DNA of 64,000 nt from Legionella worsleiensis (GTDB taxonomy: Bacteria > Pseudomonadota > Gammaproteobacteria > Legionellales > Legionellaceae), in NCBI RefSeq assembly GCF_001467535.1, contig NZ_LNZC01000031.1, positions 127,730-191,729 of the forward strand, given 5' to 3'. A program made the position numbers and the translations under genes. Below are positions 1-8,260 of this stretch, piece after piece (within the stretch, counting starts at the first letter, position 1; every line of letters begins with the position of its first letter). The notes beneath the pieces were generated by a model. That model was not told where the DNA came from. It searched no databases and saw only the letters and a list, made by a program, of their open reading frames with translations.

Positions 1-1005
1 GTACTCATAAAAGCGGGTCATAATCAGCATATTCCTAGTATGGTGCTGCCTTATACTATCTGTAATCAAACAGAAGCCTTTCAGGCGCTTAAGAAACGAG
101 ATGAGTTGAGCGTACACAGTAAATTGATTAATAAGGTTCTGGGAATTCTTTTTAAATCCTGGGTTATGAAAGACAGTGATCACGCTGTACTGCGTCTTCC
201 TGCCGAGCATGTTCTTGGTCATTTGTTAATTCGCAGTTCTCCCCCTGATCCATGGATGATGAATAGTGGTTTTGCCAATATTATTGCGATCGAGAATGAA
301 CAAATGTTTGAATACTATCGCAAGAGTGGTATCCCAGCTTCAAAAATGAAAATTACAGGGGCATGTTATGACGATAATTTGGCGAGCTTTTATTTGGACA
401 AAGAAAATCAGCGTGCCAAATTATATAAGCAGTTAAACATAGTTAGCCAAAAGCCATTATTTTTAATTGGCGGTTTTCCCAATCAACTTCTGGGCAATCC
501 TCCTGGGTTTGATTTTAAAGACAACGAAGAAGCAGTCGATTTTATCACTGAATGTATTGATGAATTTAGAACAGATTATGAATTGCTTTTTCGACCACAT
601 CCTAATTATCAGGAACTGGCGGAATTATTTGCGCAAAAAAAAATTACTATTACACATATCGATACGGCACAATTAGTCGCTTTATCAGACGTTTATCTGG
701 CCTTTGCTTCATCAACAATACGCTGGGCTATTTCTTGTGGCGTGCCAACCATTAATTACGATATGTTTTATTATGATTTTTCCGATTATAAACATGTTAA
801 TGGTGTGCTTAATGTATGTACCAAAGAGGAATTTAAAACAGCGGTTCAACGCATAAGTAATCCTCAAGAATATTTAATTTTAAAAAATTATTTAAATGAG
901 GAAAAAATACAATGGGGTCATCTGGATGGTCAATCCGTTCATCGAATCAATGGATTGGTCAAAGAGTTGGTGCAACTAAAAAAAGTTCGTCGTAAGGCGT
1001 CTTGA
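1..1005 (+). CDS. GT-B/CDP-glycerol-transferase-like protein, 5'-truncated by window edge
   Basis: The frame is open from base 1 with no stop, so the gene starts outside the window and only about the last 334 residues are seen. The C-terminal half has FRPHPN, then a stretch reading SSTIRWAISCGVPTINYD. This is the Rossmann-like nucleotide-binding half seen in CDP-glycerol glycerophosphotransferase and other GT-B-type surface-polymer enzymes (family knowledge). The same stretch recurs in the protein at 8261-9715 (SSTIRWAIALGKPVVNYD), and both end in a W-G-x-L-D-G motif, so the two are paralogues. Sitting at the head of a nonulosonate gene set, it probably transfers a sugar or polyol-phosphate during LPS or capsule assembly. 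The substrate cannot be told. Confidence 0.6.
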   Translation, partial: VLIKAGHNQHIPSMVLPYTICNQTEAFQALKKRDELSVHSKLINKVLGILFKSWVMKDSDHAVLRLPAEHVLGHLLIRSSPPDPWMMNSGFANIIAIENEQMFEYYRKSGIPASKMKITGACYDDNLASFYLDKENQRAKLYKQLNIVSQKPLFLIGGFPNQLLGNPPGFDFKDNEEAVDFITECIDEFRTDYELLFRPHPNYQELAELFAQKKITITHIDTAQLVALSDVYLAFASSTIRWAISCGVPTINYDMFYYDFSDYKHVNGVLNVCTKEEFKTAVQRISNPQEYLILKNYLNEEKIQWGHLDGQSVHRINGLVKELVQLKKVRRKAS

Positions 1006-1025
1006 GTTTATCAGAAAGGTAGATT

Positions 1026-1973
1026 ATGAACGAGTTAAACATAGCGGTTATTGGTGCGGGAAAAATGGGACGAGAGCACATCAAGGCATTTCAGGCAATT
1101 GAAGGTGTTAACGTTACTGGTTTATTAAGCAGAACCCTTGAGAAAGCACACGCTTTAGCAAAAGAATTTAATATCCCCTGTGTTGCACAATCTGTAGATG
1201 AATTGCATCAAAAGTCACAGGCTGATTTGGTCGTTGTTGCTGTTCCAGAACTTGAGGCAAATCAGGTTGCTAAACACTGTTTTCAATATCAATGGGCTGT
1301 TTTACTCGAAAAGCCGGCTGGTTATGATTTGAAAGATGCTTATGATATTGCAGAGGCTGCATTAACTACAAACAAGCCAGTATATGTAGGTTTGAATCGA
1401 CGTTTTTATGCCAGCGCAATGACTATTCTGGATGATTTAAATTCTCGACAGGATGACTGCAGATACATTCATATTCAGGATCAACAAAGTTACACAGAAG
1501 CACGTGCTTGTAATCACCCGGAAGAAGTTGTCCAAAAATTTATGTATGCCAATTCAATTCATACCATAGACCTGATTCGTTATTTTGCCCGTGGCGGCGT
1601 CACTAAAGTGGTGCCCATACTTCCCTGGAAAAAGGAAGAAACTCAAATTTTCATGAGTTATGTTGAGTTTGATAGTGGAGATAAAGCACTGTATGAGTGC
1701 ATATGGAAAGGGCCAGGTCCATGGGCTTGTGCTGTTAGTACTCCACATAAACGTTGGACCATGCAGCCACTGGAACAAGCCAGGTATCAGAATATAAACG
1801 AGCGTGTGGTGCATGATGCTGCTTTAGACGATGCAGACAGGCAATATAAAGCCGGTTTTTACAAACAGGCAGTTGAAGTATGCAACGGTATTCGTGGATT
1901 ACCCAGCAAGGCGATCACCATAAATGACAGTCTTAAAACCATGGAGTTAATTCATCAGATGTATGGCGTTTAA
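1026..1973 (+). CDS. Gfo/Idh/MocA-family oxidoreductase
   Basis: This is a 315-residue protein of normal family length. The N-terminal NAD(P)-binding fold shows GAGKMG at residues 11-16, and the family EKPAGYD motif lies near residue 98, where the lysine is usually catalytic. A GxNRRFY stretch follows, as in many sugar-nucleotide or inositol dehydrogenases. It starts 20 bp after the upstream gene, behind GAAAGGTAG, so it is probably co-transcribed. It likely oxidises or reduces a sugar intermediate of the surface polysaccharide. It is one of four members of this family in the window and has the same NRRFY stretch and overall length as the protein at 17517-18464, so those two may do related reactions. 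Substrate unknown. Confidence 0.85.
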   Translation: MNELNIAVIGAGKMGREHIKAFQAIEGVNVTGLLSRTLEKAHALAKEFNIPCVAQSVDELHQKSQADLVVVAVPELEANQVAKHCFQYQWAVLLEKPAGYDLKDAYDIAEAALTTNKPVYVGLNRRFYASAMTILDDLNSRQDDCRYIHIQDQQSYTEARACNHPEEVVQKFMYANSIHTIDLIRYFARGGVTKVVPILPWKKEETQIFMSYVEFDSGDKALYECIWKGPGPWACAVSTPHKRWTMQPLEQARYQNINERVVHDAALDDADRQYKAGFYKQAVEVCNGIRGLPSKAITINDSLKTMELIHQMYGV

Positions 1974-2209
1974 TTTCATTAAGATCAGGTTATCCTGATG
2001 ATTTTGATAAAAATATGAAATATACTTCAGCACAATGAGACAGGATTGATTTTGCTGATTATGGCATAAGATGGCGTGAGTGAATCGTCGAAGTTGATTC
2101 TGTATGCCATCTTATAAAAAAGTATTCCTATACAATATACTGTTGTGTTGGCGCTCATAAATACCTGCAAAAGATATAGCGGATATAGAATTTTTGGAGA
2201 ATTGAAGTA
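1974..2209. other. 236-bp gap with a 9-bp inverted repeat
   Basis: There is no convincing gene here. An inverted repeat, TAAGATGGC at 2067-2075 and GCCATCTTA at 2106-2114, encloses a 30-nt loop. It lacks a clear T-tract, so it could be a weak terminator for the upstream genes or a leader structure for the amidotransferase gene. An open minus-strand frame across the gap has no supporting features. Confidence 0.35.
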
Positions 2210-3511
2210 ATGATTACTTACCCAGGACAAATTGATTTTGATAAGTACAAACCGGACACCCAACCTGAAGAAGCATTTTATGGTTTGCCAACGGAAGTAT
2301 CATTTTGCAGCAAATGCACCTACAGCAATCAAAAACCCAATTCAGAAAAAGAATACAAACACACCATCAATGCCAAAAAACCCACTATTAACTTTGATGA
2401 GCAGGGTGTTTGTTCTGCGTGCAGAATCGCAGAAAAGAAAAAAGCAATTGATTGGGATGAACGAAAAAAGCAACTTAAAGAATTGTGCGATAAATACCGC
2501 AGTAAAAACGGTCATTACGATTGCCTGATTCCCGGTTCTGGTGGTAAAGACAGTTTTTACACAGCTTATATCTTGAAATATGAATACGGTATGAATCCTT
2601 TAACCGTAACCTGGGCTCCACATATTTATACGCCGTGGGGTTGGAAAAACTTTCAATCCTGGATTAATGCCGGATTTGACAACTACCTGTTCACACCCAA
2701 TGGCCAGATTCACCGATTGTTAACTCGCTTGGCGCTGGAAAAACTGTATCATCCTTTTCAACCCTTCATTCTGGGACAAATGTACTTTCCACCAAAAATT
2801 GCCATGGATCTCAATATTCCTTTGGTATTTTATGGAGAAAATCCAGCTGAATACGGTAATAATGCGAAAGAAGATGATAAGGCAACCAAGGATTTATCTT
2901 ATTTTACTGCCACTGACAGTTCGCAAATTTATCTGTCAGGTATTTCTGCTTTAGAGTTGAAAGAAGATTTTGGGTTAACCGAGGTAGAATTACAGCCCTA
3001 TATTCCACCTAATCCCAACAGATTGGCTGAAAAAAATGTAGAGGTTCAGTATTTAGGCTATTACTTACCCTGGCATCCACAGGATTGTTATTATTTTGCT
3101 GTGAACAATGGTGGTTTCATACCCTCGCCTGAGCGCACTGCTGGAACCTACAGTAAGTACAGTGGTATAGATGATAAGATTGATGACTTGCATTATTACA
3201 CTACATTCATCAAATTTGGTATTGGCCGTGCGACCTATGACAGCTCTCAGGAAATACGAAATGGCGAACTGGTTAGGGAAGAAGGCGTTGCTTTGGTAAG
3301 ACGTTTTGATGGTGAGTACCCTGAGCGCTTTGAAAAGGAAAATTTTGAATATTTGAGTATTGATGAAGTGAAGTTGCCTCTGGCTGCCAAGCAATTTGAA
3401 TGTACTAAAATGGACAGAGAGTACTTTGAGCGACTGACAAATCGTTTCAGATCCCCGCATCTTTGGGCTTATGATCAAGGGCAATGGGTATTAAGACATC
3501 AAGTCGTTTAA
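2210..3511 (+). CDS. N-acetyl sugar amidotransferase (WbpG/PseA/WbuX type)
   Basis: This 433-residue protein has the PP-loop ATP-pyrophosphatase motif PGSGGKDS at about residues 108-115 and two CxxC pairs (C33/C36 and C68/C71), the arrangement of the N-acetyl sugar amidotransferases. That family turns an N-acetyl group into an acetamidino group, using ammonia from a glutaminase partner (family knowledge). Acetamidino groups are a hallmark of legionaminic acid in Legionella LPS, so the context fits. The start is set by GGAG at 2196-2199, about 10 bp upstream of the ATG. No HisH- or HisF-like partner lies in the window, so ammonia supply must come from genes elsewhere. Confidence 0.85.
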   Translation: MITYPGQIDFDKYKPDTQPEEAFYGLPTEVSFCSKCTYSNQKPNSEKEYKHTINAKKPTINFDEQGVCSACRIAEKKKAIDWDERKKQLKELCDKYRSKNGHYDCLIPGSGGKDSFYTAYILKYEYGMNPLTVTWAPHIYTPWGWKNFQSWINAGFDNYLFTPNGQIHRLLTRLALEKLYHPFQPFILGQMYFPPKIAMDLNIPLVFYGENPAEYGNNAKEDDKATKDLSYFTATDSSQIYLSGISALELKEDFGLTEVELQPYIPPNPNRLAEKNVEVQYLGYYLPWHPQDCYYFAVNNGGFIPSPERTAGTYSKYSGIDDKIDDLHYYTTFIKFGIGRATYDSSQEIRNGELVREEGVALVRRFDGEYPERFEKENFEYLSIDEVKLPLAAKQFECTKMDREYFERLTNRFRSPHLWAYDQGQWVLRHQVV

Positions 3512-3529
3512 ACGCTAAAAGGATGTGAG

Positions 3530-4270
3530 ATGAATCATACATCTCGAGAACTAAAAAAAGACAGCATACTTGCTGTTATTCCAGCGCGTGGCGGTTCTAA
3601 AAGGCTGCCACGAAAAAATATCTTGAGATTAGGTCATAAGCCATTACTGGAATATTCGATAGAAGCAGCGCTTGGCTGTGATTATATTTGTGATGTTGTC
3701 GTCACCAGCGAAGATCCTGAAATTTGCAGCGTTGCTTCCAATGCAGGAGCTATGGTTATCAAGCGTCCTCAGGCTTTAGCGGGTGATACTGTTTCTAATG
3801 AACACGTGATCCGGCATGCGATTGAGGTATTTACCGCTGATCACTACTTCCCGGAGTATGTGGTGTTATTGCAGCCTACTTCTCCACTAAGAACCTCCTT
3901 GCATTTGGAACAATGCCTGCGCCAATTTTTAAATTCAGGAATGAAAAGCGTGATGAGCGTGTGTAAAGTAGAGCATCATCCCGGAAAATGTATTCGTATT
4001 AATCATCAACAAGCCGAACCTTACACCAGTCTGGAAGACGTTGAGAAAAGAACACAGGATTTAGAGGAAGTGTATAGGCAAAACGGTGCAATCTATGCTC
4101 TTAAAACTGCTGATTTTCTATCTGAGTTAAAATTTTATCAATCACCTTGTTTTCCGTTCATTATGAACGCTGATGACAGTATTGATGTGGATTCTATATT
4201 GGATTTACAGTTTTGTGAGCTCTTATTGTCTGTTAATAAAACGACCAAGGTTAATCAACATGTCAGCTAA
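3530..4270 (+). CDS. Acylneuraminate cytidylyltransferase-like (CMP-nonulosonate synthetase)
   Basis: This 246-residue protein is the normal size for NeuA/LegF/PseF enzymes. The N-terminal signature IPARGGSKRLPRKN (about residues 17-30) is the CTP-binding loop of the family. Downstream VLLQPTSPLR and YRQNGAIYA are further family blocks. It should activate a nonulosonic acid with CTP to give the CMP-sugar donor for a transferase. An AAAGGATG Shine-Dalgarno sequence precedes the ATG. The stop overlaps the next gene by 11 bp. A second family member lies at 13639-14352, so the locus carries two CMP-sugar synthetases; their substrates are not resolvable from sequence. Confidence 0.85.
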   Translation: MNHTSRELKKDSILAVIPARGGSKRLPRKNILRLGHKPLLEYSIEAALGCDYICDVVVTSEDPEICSVASNAGAMVIKRPQALAGDTVSNEHVIRHAIEVFTADHYFPEYVVLLQPTSPLRTSLHLEQCLRQFLNSGMKSVMSVCKVEHHPGKCIRINHQQAEPYTSLEDVEKRTQDLEEVYRQNGAIYALKTADFLSELKFYQSPCFPFIMNADDSIDVDSILDLQFCELLLSVNKTTKVNQHVS

Positions 4271-4973
4271 CTATGAAAATTTTCAACATTATATAACAGA
4301 GGGTTGGTCAAAAAATCCTAAAGAAATTTTTAAGTTTCTGGAGTTCCATCTTGCCCAGGAACAGAGACATTCAAACACTGCTCTTTTAGATGTAGGATGT
4401 GCAACAGGAGAGTTTCTATATTATTTATCAAGTCGTTATCCAGAATATAACTTTACTGGCATAGATGTTTTTGATGATTTAATTAATCAATGTAAAAATT
4501 TGCAACCCGAAAAAGAATTTATAAAAGCATCAATACTCCATTTACCAGAGCAATTAAAAGGTAAATTTGATGTTGTTACGGTAGTTGGTGTTATGTCTAT
4601 ATTCGATGAGTCAGAGTTATCCTTGTTTTTTGATAATCTATTTGCAGCATGTCGACCAGGTGCTTCTATTTACATACTCTCACCTTTTAATGAATTCGGT
4701 GTGGATTGTGAGATTAAACATAGAAAACGTATTCAAGAGGTTAAAGGCAATTGGGAAAAAGGATGGAATGTATTTAGCAAAGAGACAATTGCAGAACTGA
4801 TACAAGACCGATGTAATCATTGGAGCTTCCATCCATTTAGAATCGGTTTTGACATTAAACCCAAAGAAGACCCTGTAAGAACCTGGACTTTGAAAACAGA
4901 ACACAATAACAGACAATTAACTAATGGTCTTAAATTATTAGTAGATCATTATTTACTAAAAATATCATTATAA
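4260..4973 (+). CDS. Class I SAM-dependent methyltransferase
   Basis: The protein has 237 residues from the ATG at 4260. That start gives a clean N-terminus (MSANYENFQHYITEGW) and an 11-bp overlap with the upstream cytidylyltransferase. A longer in-frame start at 4173 lies deep inside that gene and is unlikely. SAM-binding motif I is LLDVGCATGEFLYYL, followed by the acidic FTGIDVFDD strand end. It probably methylates a sugar or a sugar precursor of the surface polysaccharide; N- and O-methylation cannot be told apart. The gene is visibly more AT-rich than the flanking cytidylyltransferase and NeuB-like genes, which hints at separate acquisition. Confidence 0.75.
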   Translation: MSANYENFQHYITEGWSKNPKEIFKFLEFHLAQEQRHSNTALLDVGCATGEFLYYLSSRYPEYNFTGIDVFDDLINQCKNLQPEKEFIKASILHLPEQLKGKFDVVTVVGVMSIFDESELSLFFDNLFAACRPGASIYILSPFNEFGVDCEIKHRKRIQEVKGNWEKGWNVFSKETIAELIQDRCNHWSFHPFRIGFDIKPKEDPVRTWTLKTEHNNRQLTNGLKLLVDHYLLKISL

Positions 4974-4989
4974 TTTTAAGGATAGTATC

Positions 4990-6078
4990 GTGGAGAGACA
5001 ATTTAAACTCGGTCCTTTTGATGTCAGTACCGAAACGCCCCCTATTTTTTTGGCAGAGGTGGGCAGTTATTTCAACGGAGATTATCAACTCGCTAAAAAT
5101 ATGGTTGAAACCATCATCAAAGCCAGTTCTTTGGTTCCTAATCAGCCGGTTGTTCTAAAAACAGAAATTCTCAACGATCCTGAGATTTGCCTTCCTGGTG
5201 CGCTACAGGAGACTTACACCTGCAAAAATGGTCAAATTAAAAAAGAAAACTACAGGGAATTGATCGAGCGTAAATGCATGTCTCTGGATAAGTATGCACA
5301 GTTGTTTGCGATAATCAGAAACGCTTCAATGCCATTTATTGTATCTGTTTATGATTTTACTGCAGTTGATTTTGCCACTGAACATGGTGCTTGTGCCTTA
5401 AAAATCGCATCGGCGAATATCGTGCATATACCGTTAATACGTTATGCTGCAGCTAAAGGGCTGCCTATGATTATTGATACTGGAAGATCTACAATCGCAG
5501 AGGTATTTAATGCCGTTAATACAGCACGTTTGGCAGGTTGTGAGGATATTATTATTCAACACAGCCCAGACGGTCATCCTGCATTACCTGAAGCACATAA
5601 TCTGCGTTTACTCCAAACCTATTCCAAAGCATTTAATCTGCCTGTAGGTTTGTCAGATCATCACAACGGTTTAGAAATGCTCTATATTTCAGTTGCGCTG
5701 GGGGCTTCTATCTTGGAAAAAGGAGTTCATGTATACCCGGACGAGCTGGATCAGGACATATCTCACTCAATGAATCTGGAGGATTTACCAGAGGTCTTAC
5801 AGAAAGTTTATGATGCCTGGGTGTCTTTAGGGAGTACAGAACGAAATCCACGTAATCTCATTAAAGGTGTTATTGGAAGCTCACAAAGACAATGCGTTGT
5901 TGCCAAAAGAGACATTCAACCAGGAGAGATACTTTCTCTCGATAATGTTCGCTTTGCTTTTCCTTGTCTTGGCATTCCCGTGCAGCACTGGGATTTGGCT
6001 ATAGGCAGTTCATTTACAACGCCTGTAAAAGCAAATACTCCCGTTCAGTGGTGCGATATTAAAAAAAATGATTCTTAA
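4990..6078 (+). CDS. Divergent NeuB-family (sialic/legionaminic acid synthase-like) protein
   Basis: This 362-residue protein starts at GTG 4990, preceded by TAAGGATAG. The NeuB TIM-barrel blocks are recognisable: FIVSVYDFTAVDFA, LKIASANIVHIPLI and IDTGRST. The C-terminal part, beginning near SSQRQCVVAKRDIQPGEILS, is the SAF/antifreeze-like domain of sialic acid synthases. It would condense phosphoenolpyruvate with an N-acyl hexosamine. It is clearly divergent: the usual EKH metal- and substrate-binding segment reads EKGVHVYP, and the SDHT segment reads SDHHNG. It may therefore make a different nonulosonate or a related ulosonate. It overlaps the next gene by 11 bp. Confidence 0.75.
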   Translation: MERQFKLGPFDVSTETPPIFLAEVGSYFNGDYQLAKNMVETIIKASSLVPNQPVVLKTEILNDPEICLPGALQETYTCKNGQIKKENYRELIERKCMSLDKYAQLFAIIRNASMPFIVSVYDFTAVDFATEHGACALKIASANIVHIPLIRYAAAKGLPMIIDTGRSTIAEVFNAVNTARLAGCEDIIIQHSPDGHPALPEAHNLRLLQTYSKAFNLPVGLSDHHNGLEMLYISVALGASILEKGVHVYPDELDQDISHSMNLEDLPEVLQKVYDAWVSLGSTERNPRNLIKGVIGSSQRQCVVAKRDIQPGEILSLDNVRFAFPCLGIPVQHWDLAIGSSFTTPVKANTPVQWCDIKKNDS

Positions 6079-7051
6079 AAATCCTAGTTGGCAGACTTTG
6101 AGTCCGGGTCTGCCTGCTTTTATTCCTGTTGATGCGGTAAAGGCAATGGATTTGCAATCCAAAGCTAATATTAGGGGGAGCGTCTATCAAGCCAGTTTTG
6201 ATGGTCAACCGTCGAGCTTTTATTTAATCAAAGCAGAACAAAATCAAACTCCTTATTTTATAAAGTGTTTTACTGCAGAACATGCAGATCATTACCAAAA
6301 AGCAGAGCAGGTCGCTTTATGGTTACAAAACCAAAATATAAAGGCAAACGCAACGCTTAACTGGCAATCGGCGGGCTGTTTGATCTATCCCTTTCTTGAT
6401 GGGCGACGTTTGGCCTCATCCAGTGCTACTTTAAAAAATTTGGGCAGAGCCCTTGCCAAAATGCATGAAGCGCTTAGACGCTATCCTAATCAAATTGAAA
6501 TACAAAACCAAACGGATTATCGCATCAATTTACTTAATGAAATTCGCTCAGAAATCGCAAAAGGACGGCTTAAAATTGGCCCTTTTCCTGATTATGTCAG
6601 AGCACTTGCTCAGGATGAATGTCTTAATTTTACCCAAGGAACACACACACAAGTTTTGCATGGTGATTTACATCCAGGAAACATGATGCAAGTTGACGAC
6701 ACCATTTATTTTTTTGATTTTGAAGACACACTTCACAGTCATTTACCTCTTGTGTATGAACTTGCTTTAGTTATGGAGCGTTTGATATTTGTTCGTCATG
6801 ATTCAGCAGAAGACATTGTGCACTTGGGGAGGGATTTTTTAAATTCTTATCGTTCACATGGCGGCCTTTATCAATTCCATGAAACGGATGTCTATGCCCA
6901 ATCAACTTTGGCGTTAAGATCTCTCTGTGTATTGACTTTATGTGAACTCGAAGGAAATAAAATTGATGCGCAAGAGTGGAACAAATTTCGAAATTTATCG
7001 GAACTTGCAGCCAATACTCACCCTATTTTAAAGGCGATATTACAGGTTTAA
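6068..7051 (+). CDS. APH/choline-kinase-like phosphotransferase
   Basis: This 327-residue protein has the kinase-fold catalytic block VLHGDLHPGNMM and the metal-binding FDFEDT, the HxDxxxxN and DxD motifs of aminoglycoside phosphotransferase and choline or Kdo kinase families. It overlaps the NeuB-like gene by 11 bp, which points to translational coupling and to a role in the same pathway, probably phosphorylation of a sugar or sugar-acid intermediate. Antibiotic phosphorylation is unlikely given the neighbours. The glycine-rich N-lobe loop is not obvious. Substrate unknown. Confidence 0.75.
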   Translation: MILKNPSWQTLSPGLPAFIPVDAVKAMDLQSKANIRGSVYQASFDGQPSSFYLIKAEQNQTPYFIKCFTAEHADHYQKAEQVALWLQNQNIKANATLNWQSAGCLIYPFLDGRRLASSSATLKNLGRALAKMHEALRRYPNQIEIQNQTDYRINLLNEIRSEIAKGRLKIGPFPDYVRALAQDECLNFTQGTHTQVLHGDLHPGNMMQVDDTIYFFDFEDTLHSHLPLVYELALVMERLIFVRHDSAEDIVHLGRDFLNSYRSHGGLYQFHETDVYAQSTLALRSLCVLTLCELEGNKIDAQEWNKFRNLSELAANTHPILKAILQV

Positions 7052-7056
7052 TTTAT

Positions 7057-8190
7057 ATGTCAAGAAAAAAAATACTGGTATCATGCAGAGATGTAGGTGC
7101 GGCAATAAATATTATAGAGATTGTTAAACTGGCTCAAAATGATGCACATTTCGACCTATTTTTGTATATACAATCTCCGGCCTCAACTTATTTCAAAGCC
7201 AATAACCTTAGCTTTGAGTCAGTTCCACATATCATAGCCACAGAACCAGAATCTGAAGCAGGACAAATATTATTAGATTATGCCCAAAAAATTTTGAATC
7301 AAATCAAACCCGATATTCTCTTGTGTGGCTTATCTACCCCAGGTGATGCAGGTATTGATGAAGCGTTAATTGCTGTTGCGAAAAACAAAGTCCCTAGTGT
7401 AGTCATGCAGGATTTTTGGGGGGAGGTAAACGATTTTTTTGGTGTCTGCGCAGATTATTATTTTTGCCTTGATCACGAAGCAAAACGATTAACAGAGGAG
7501 CGAAATAATTGCGAGGGTCTTGTGATTGGATCACCTCGTCATTCCTGGTATAAATCCCTCAATCTAAATATGCTAAGAAATGAATTAAGAGAGGAGGCCG
7601 GGTTATTACATAATCAGTTGGTTATAGGACTTTTTGGTCAGTCTTTACACCATATTTCTGGTTATAAAGATACTCTTGTAGAATTACTTAACCTCATTTA
7701 CCAAGTTCAACCAGAGGCACAGATAGTTTATCGACAACATCCTCGTGAGAGTGAAGAGCATGCGCTTATGACCATAGAATTACTGGAACGTTCCTCTGTA
7801 TCGTTTAAATTAGTCAATCATAGGAAAGTAGAACATTCTTTAATAATGTGTGATGCAGTTTGCAGCATTTTATCTAATTGTTTGTATGATGCCAGTTATC
7901 TGAATTTCTTTTCGGCAACTCCATTTATTACGCCAATAGCTTTCTGTTACAAAGAAGATATATTAAAACACTTAAATAATTATAATATGATCAAAGCTTC
8001 TCCCTATAAAAAGATGAATATTGCAACTATTTTTGATGCTGAAAAACCCGAGCGGGAACGATTGCGCTATTTATTTTCTGATCAGGGAAAGCAAGAGCAC
8101 TGGATTGCCAGTAAAAAACTTGAAAATCCTGACTATGCGGCTGCGAATGCTTTGAATTATTTGAGTGAGTTAACGTGTAAAATTAATTAA
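7057..8190 (+). CDS. Putative GT-B/CDP-glycerol-transferase-like protein
   Basis: The protein has 377 residues from ATG 7057, five bases after the preceding stop. A start at 6976 would run inside the kinase-like gene and is rejected. The C-terminal half has VYRQHPRESEE, then MCDAVCSILSNCLYDASYL, matching in layout the H-P and S-T/S-D positions of the GT-B-like proteins at 1-1005 and 8261-9715, but the sequence is clearly separate. The N-terminus (ILVSCRDVGAAINI) resembles a Rossmann start. A transferase role in polysaccharide assembly is inferred. No signal peptide or membrane segment is visible, so it is probably cytoplasmic. Confidence 0.55.
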   Translation: MSRKKILVSCRDVGAAINIIEIVKLAQNDAHFDLFLYIQSPASTYFKANNLSFESVPHIIATEPESEAGQILLDYAQKILNQIKPDILLCGLSTPGDAGIDEALIAVAKNKVPSVVMQDFWGEVNDFFGVCADYYFCLDHEAKRLTEERNNCEGLVIGSPRHSWYKSLNLNMLRNELREEAGLLHNQLVIGLFGQSLHHISGYKDTLVELLNLIYQVQPEAQIVYRQHPRESEEHALMTIELLERSSVSFKLVNHRKVEHSLIMCDAVCSILSNCLYDASYLNFFSATPFITPIAFCYKEDILKHLNNYNMIKASPYKKMNIATIFDAEKPERERLRYLFSDQGKQEHWIASKKLENPDYAAANALNYLSELTCKIN

Positions 8191-8260
8191 TGAGTCCCAA
8201 CTATCACTCCCCATCGAGTAATAATTAATTATATTTTAATCAAGTGATGTAAGGAAATCT

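Noticed and set aside
2027-2263. Minus-strand open frame in the gap before the amidotransferase
   Set aside because: No ribosome site, overlaps the real gene's start, and the sequence holds only an inverted repeat.
6068-7051. Aminoglycoside resistance gene
   Set aside because: The fold is shared, but overlap with the NeuB-like gene and the surrounding sugar genes point to a metabolic kinase.
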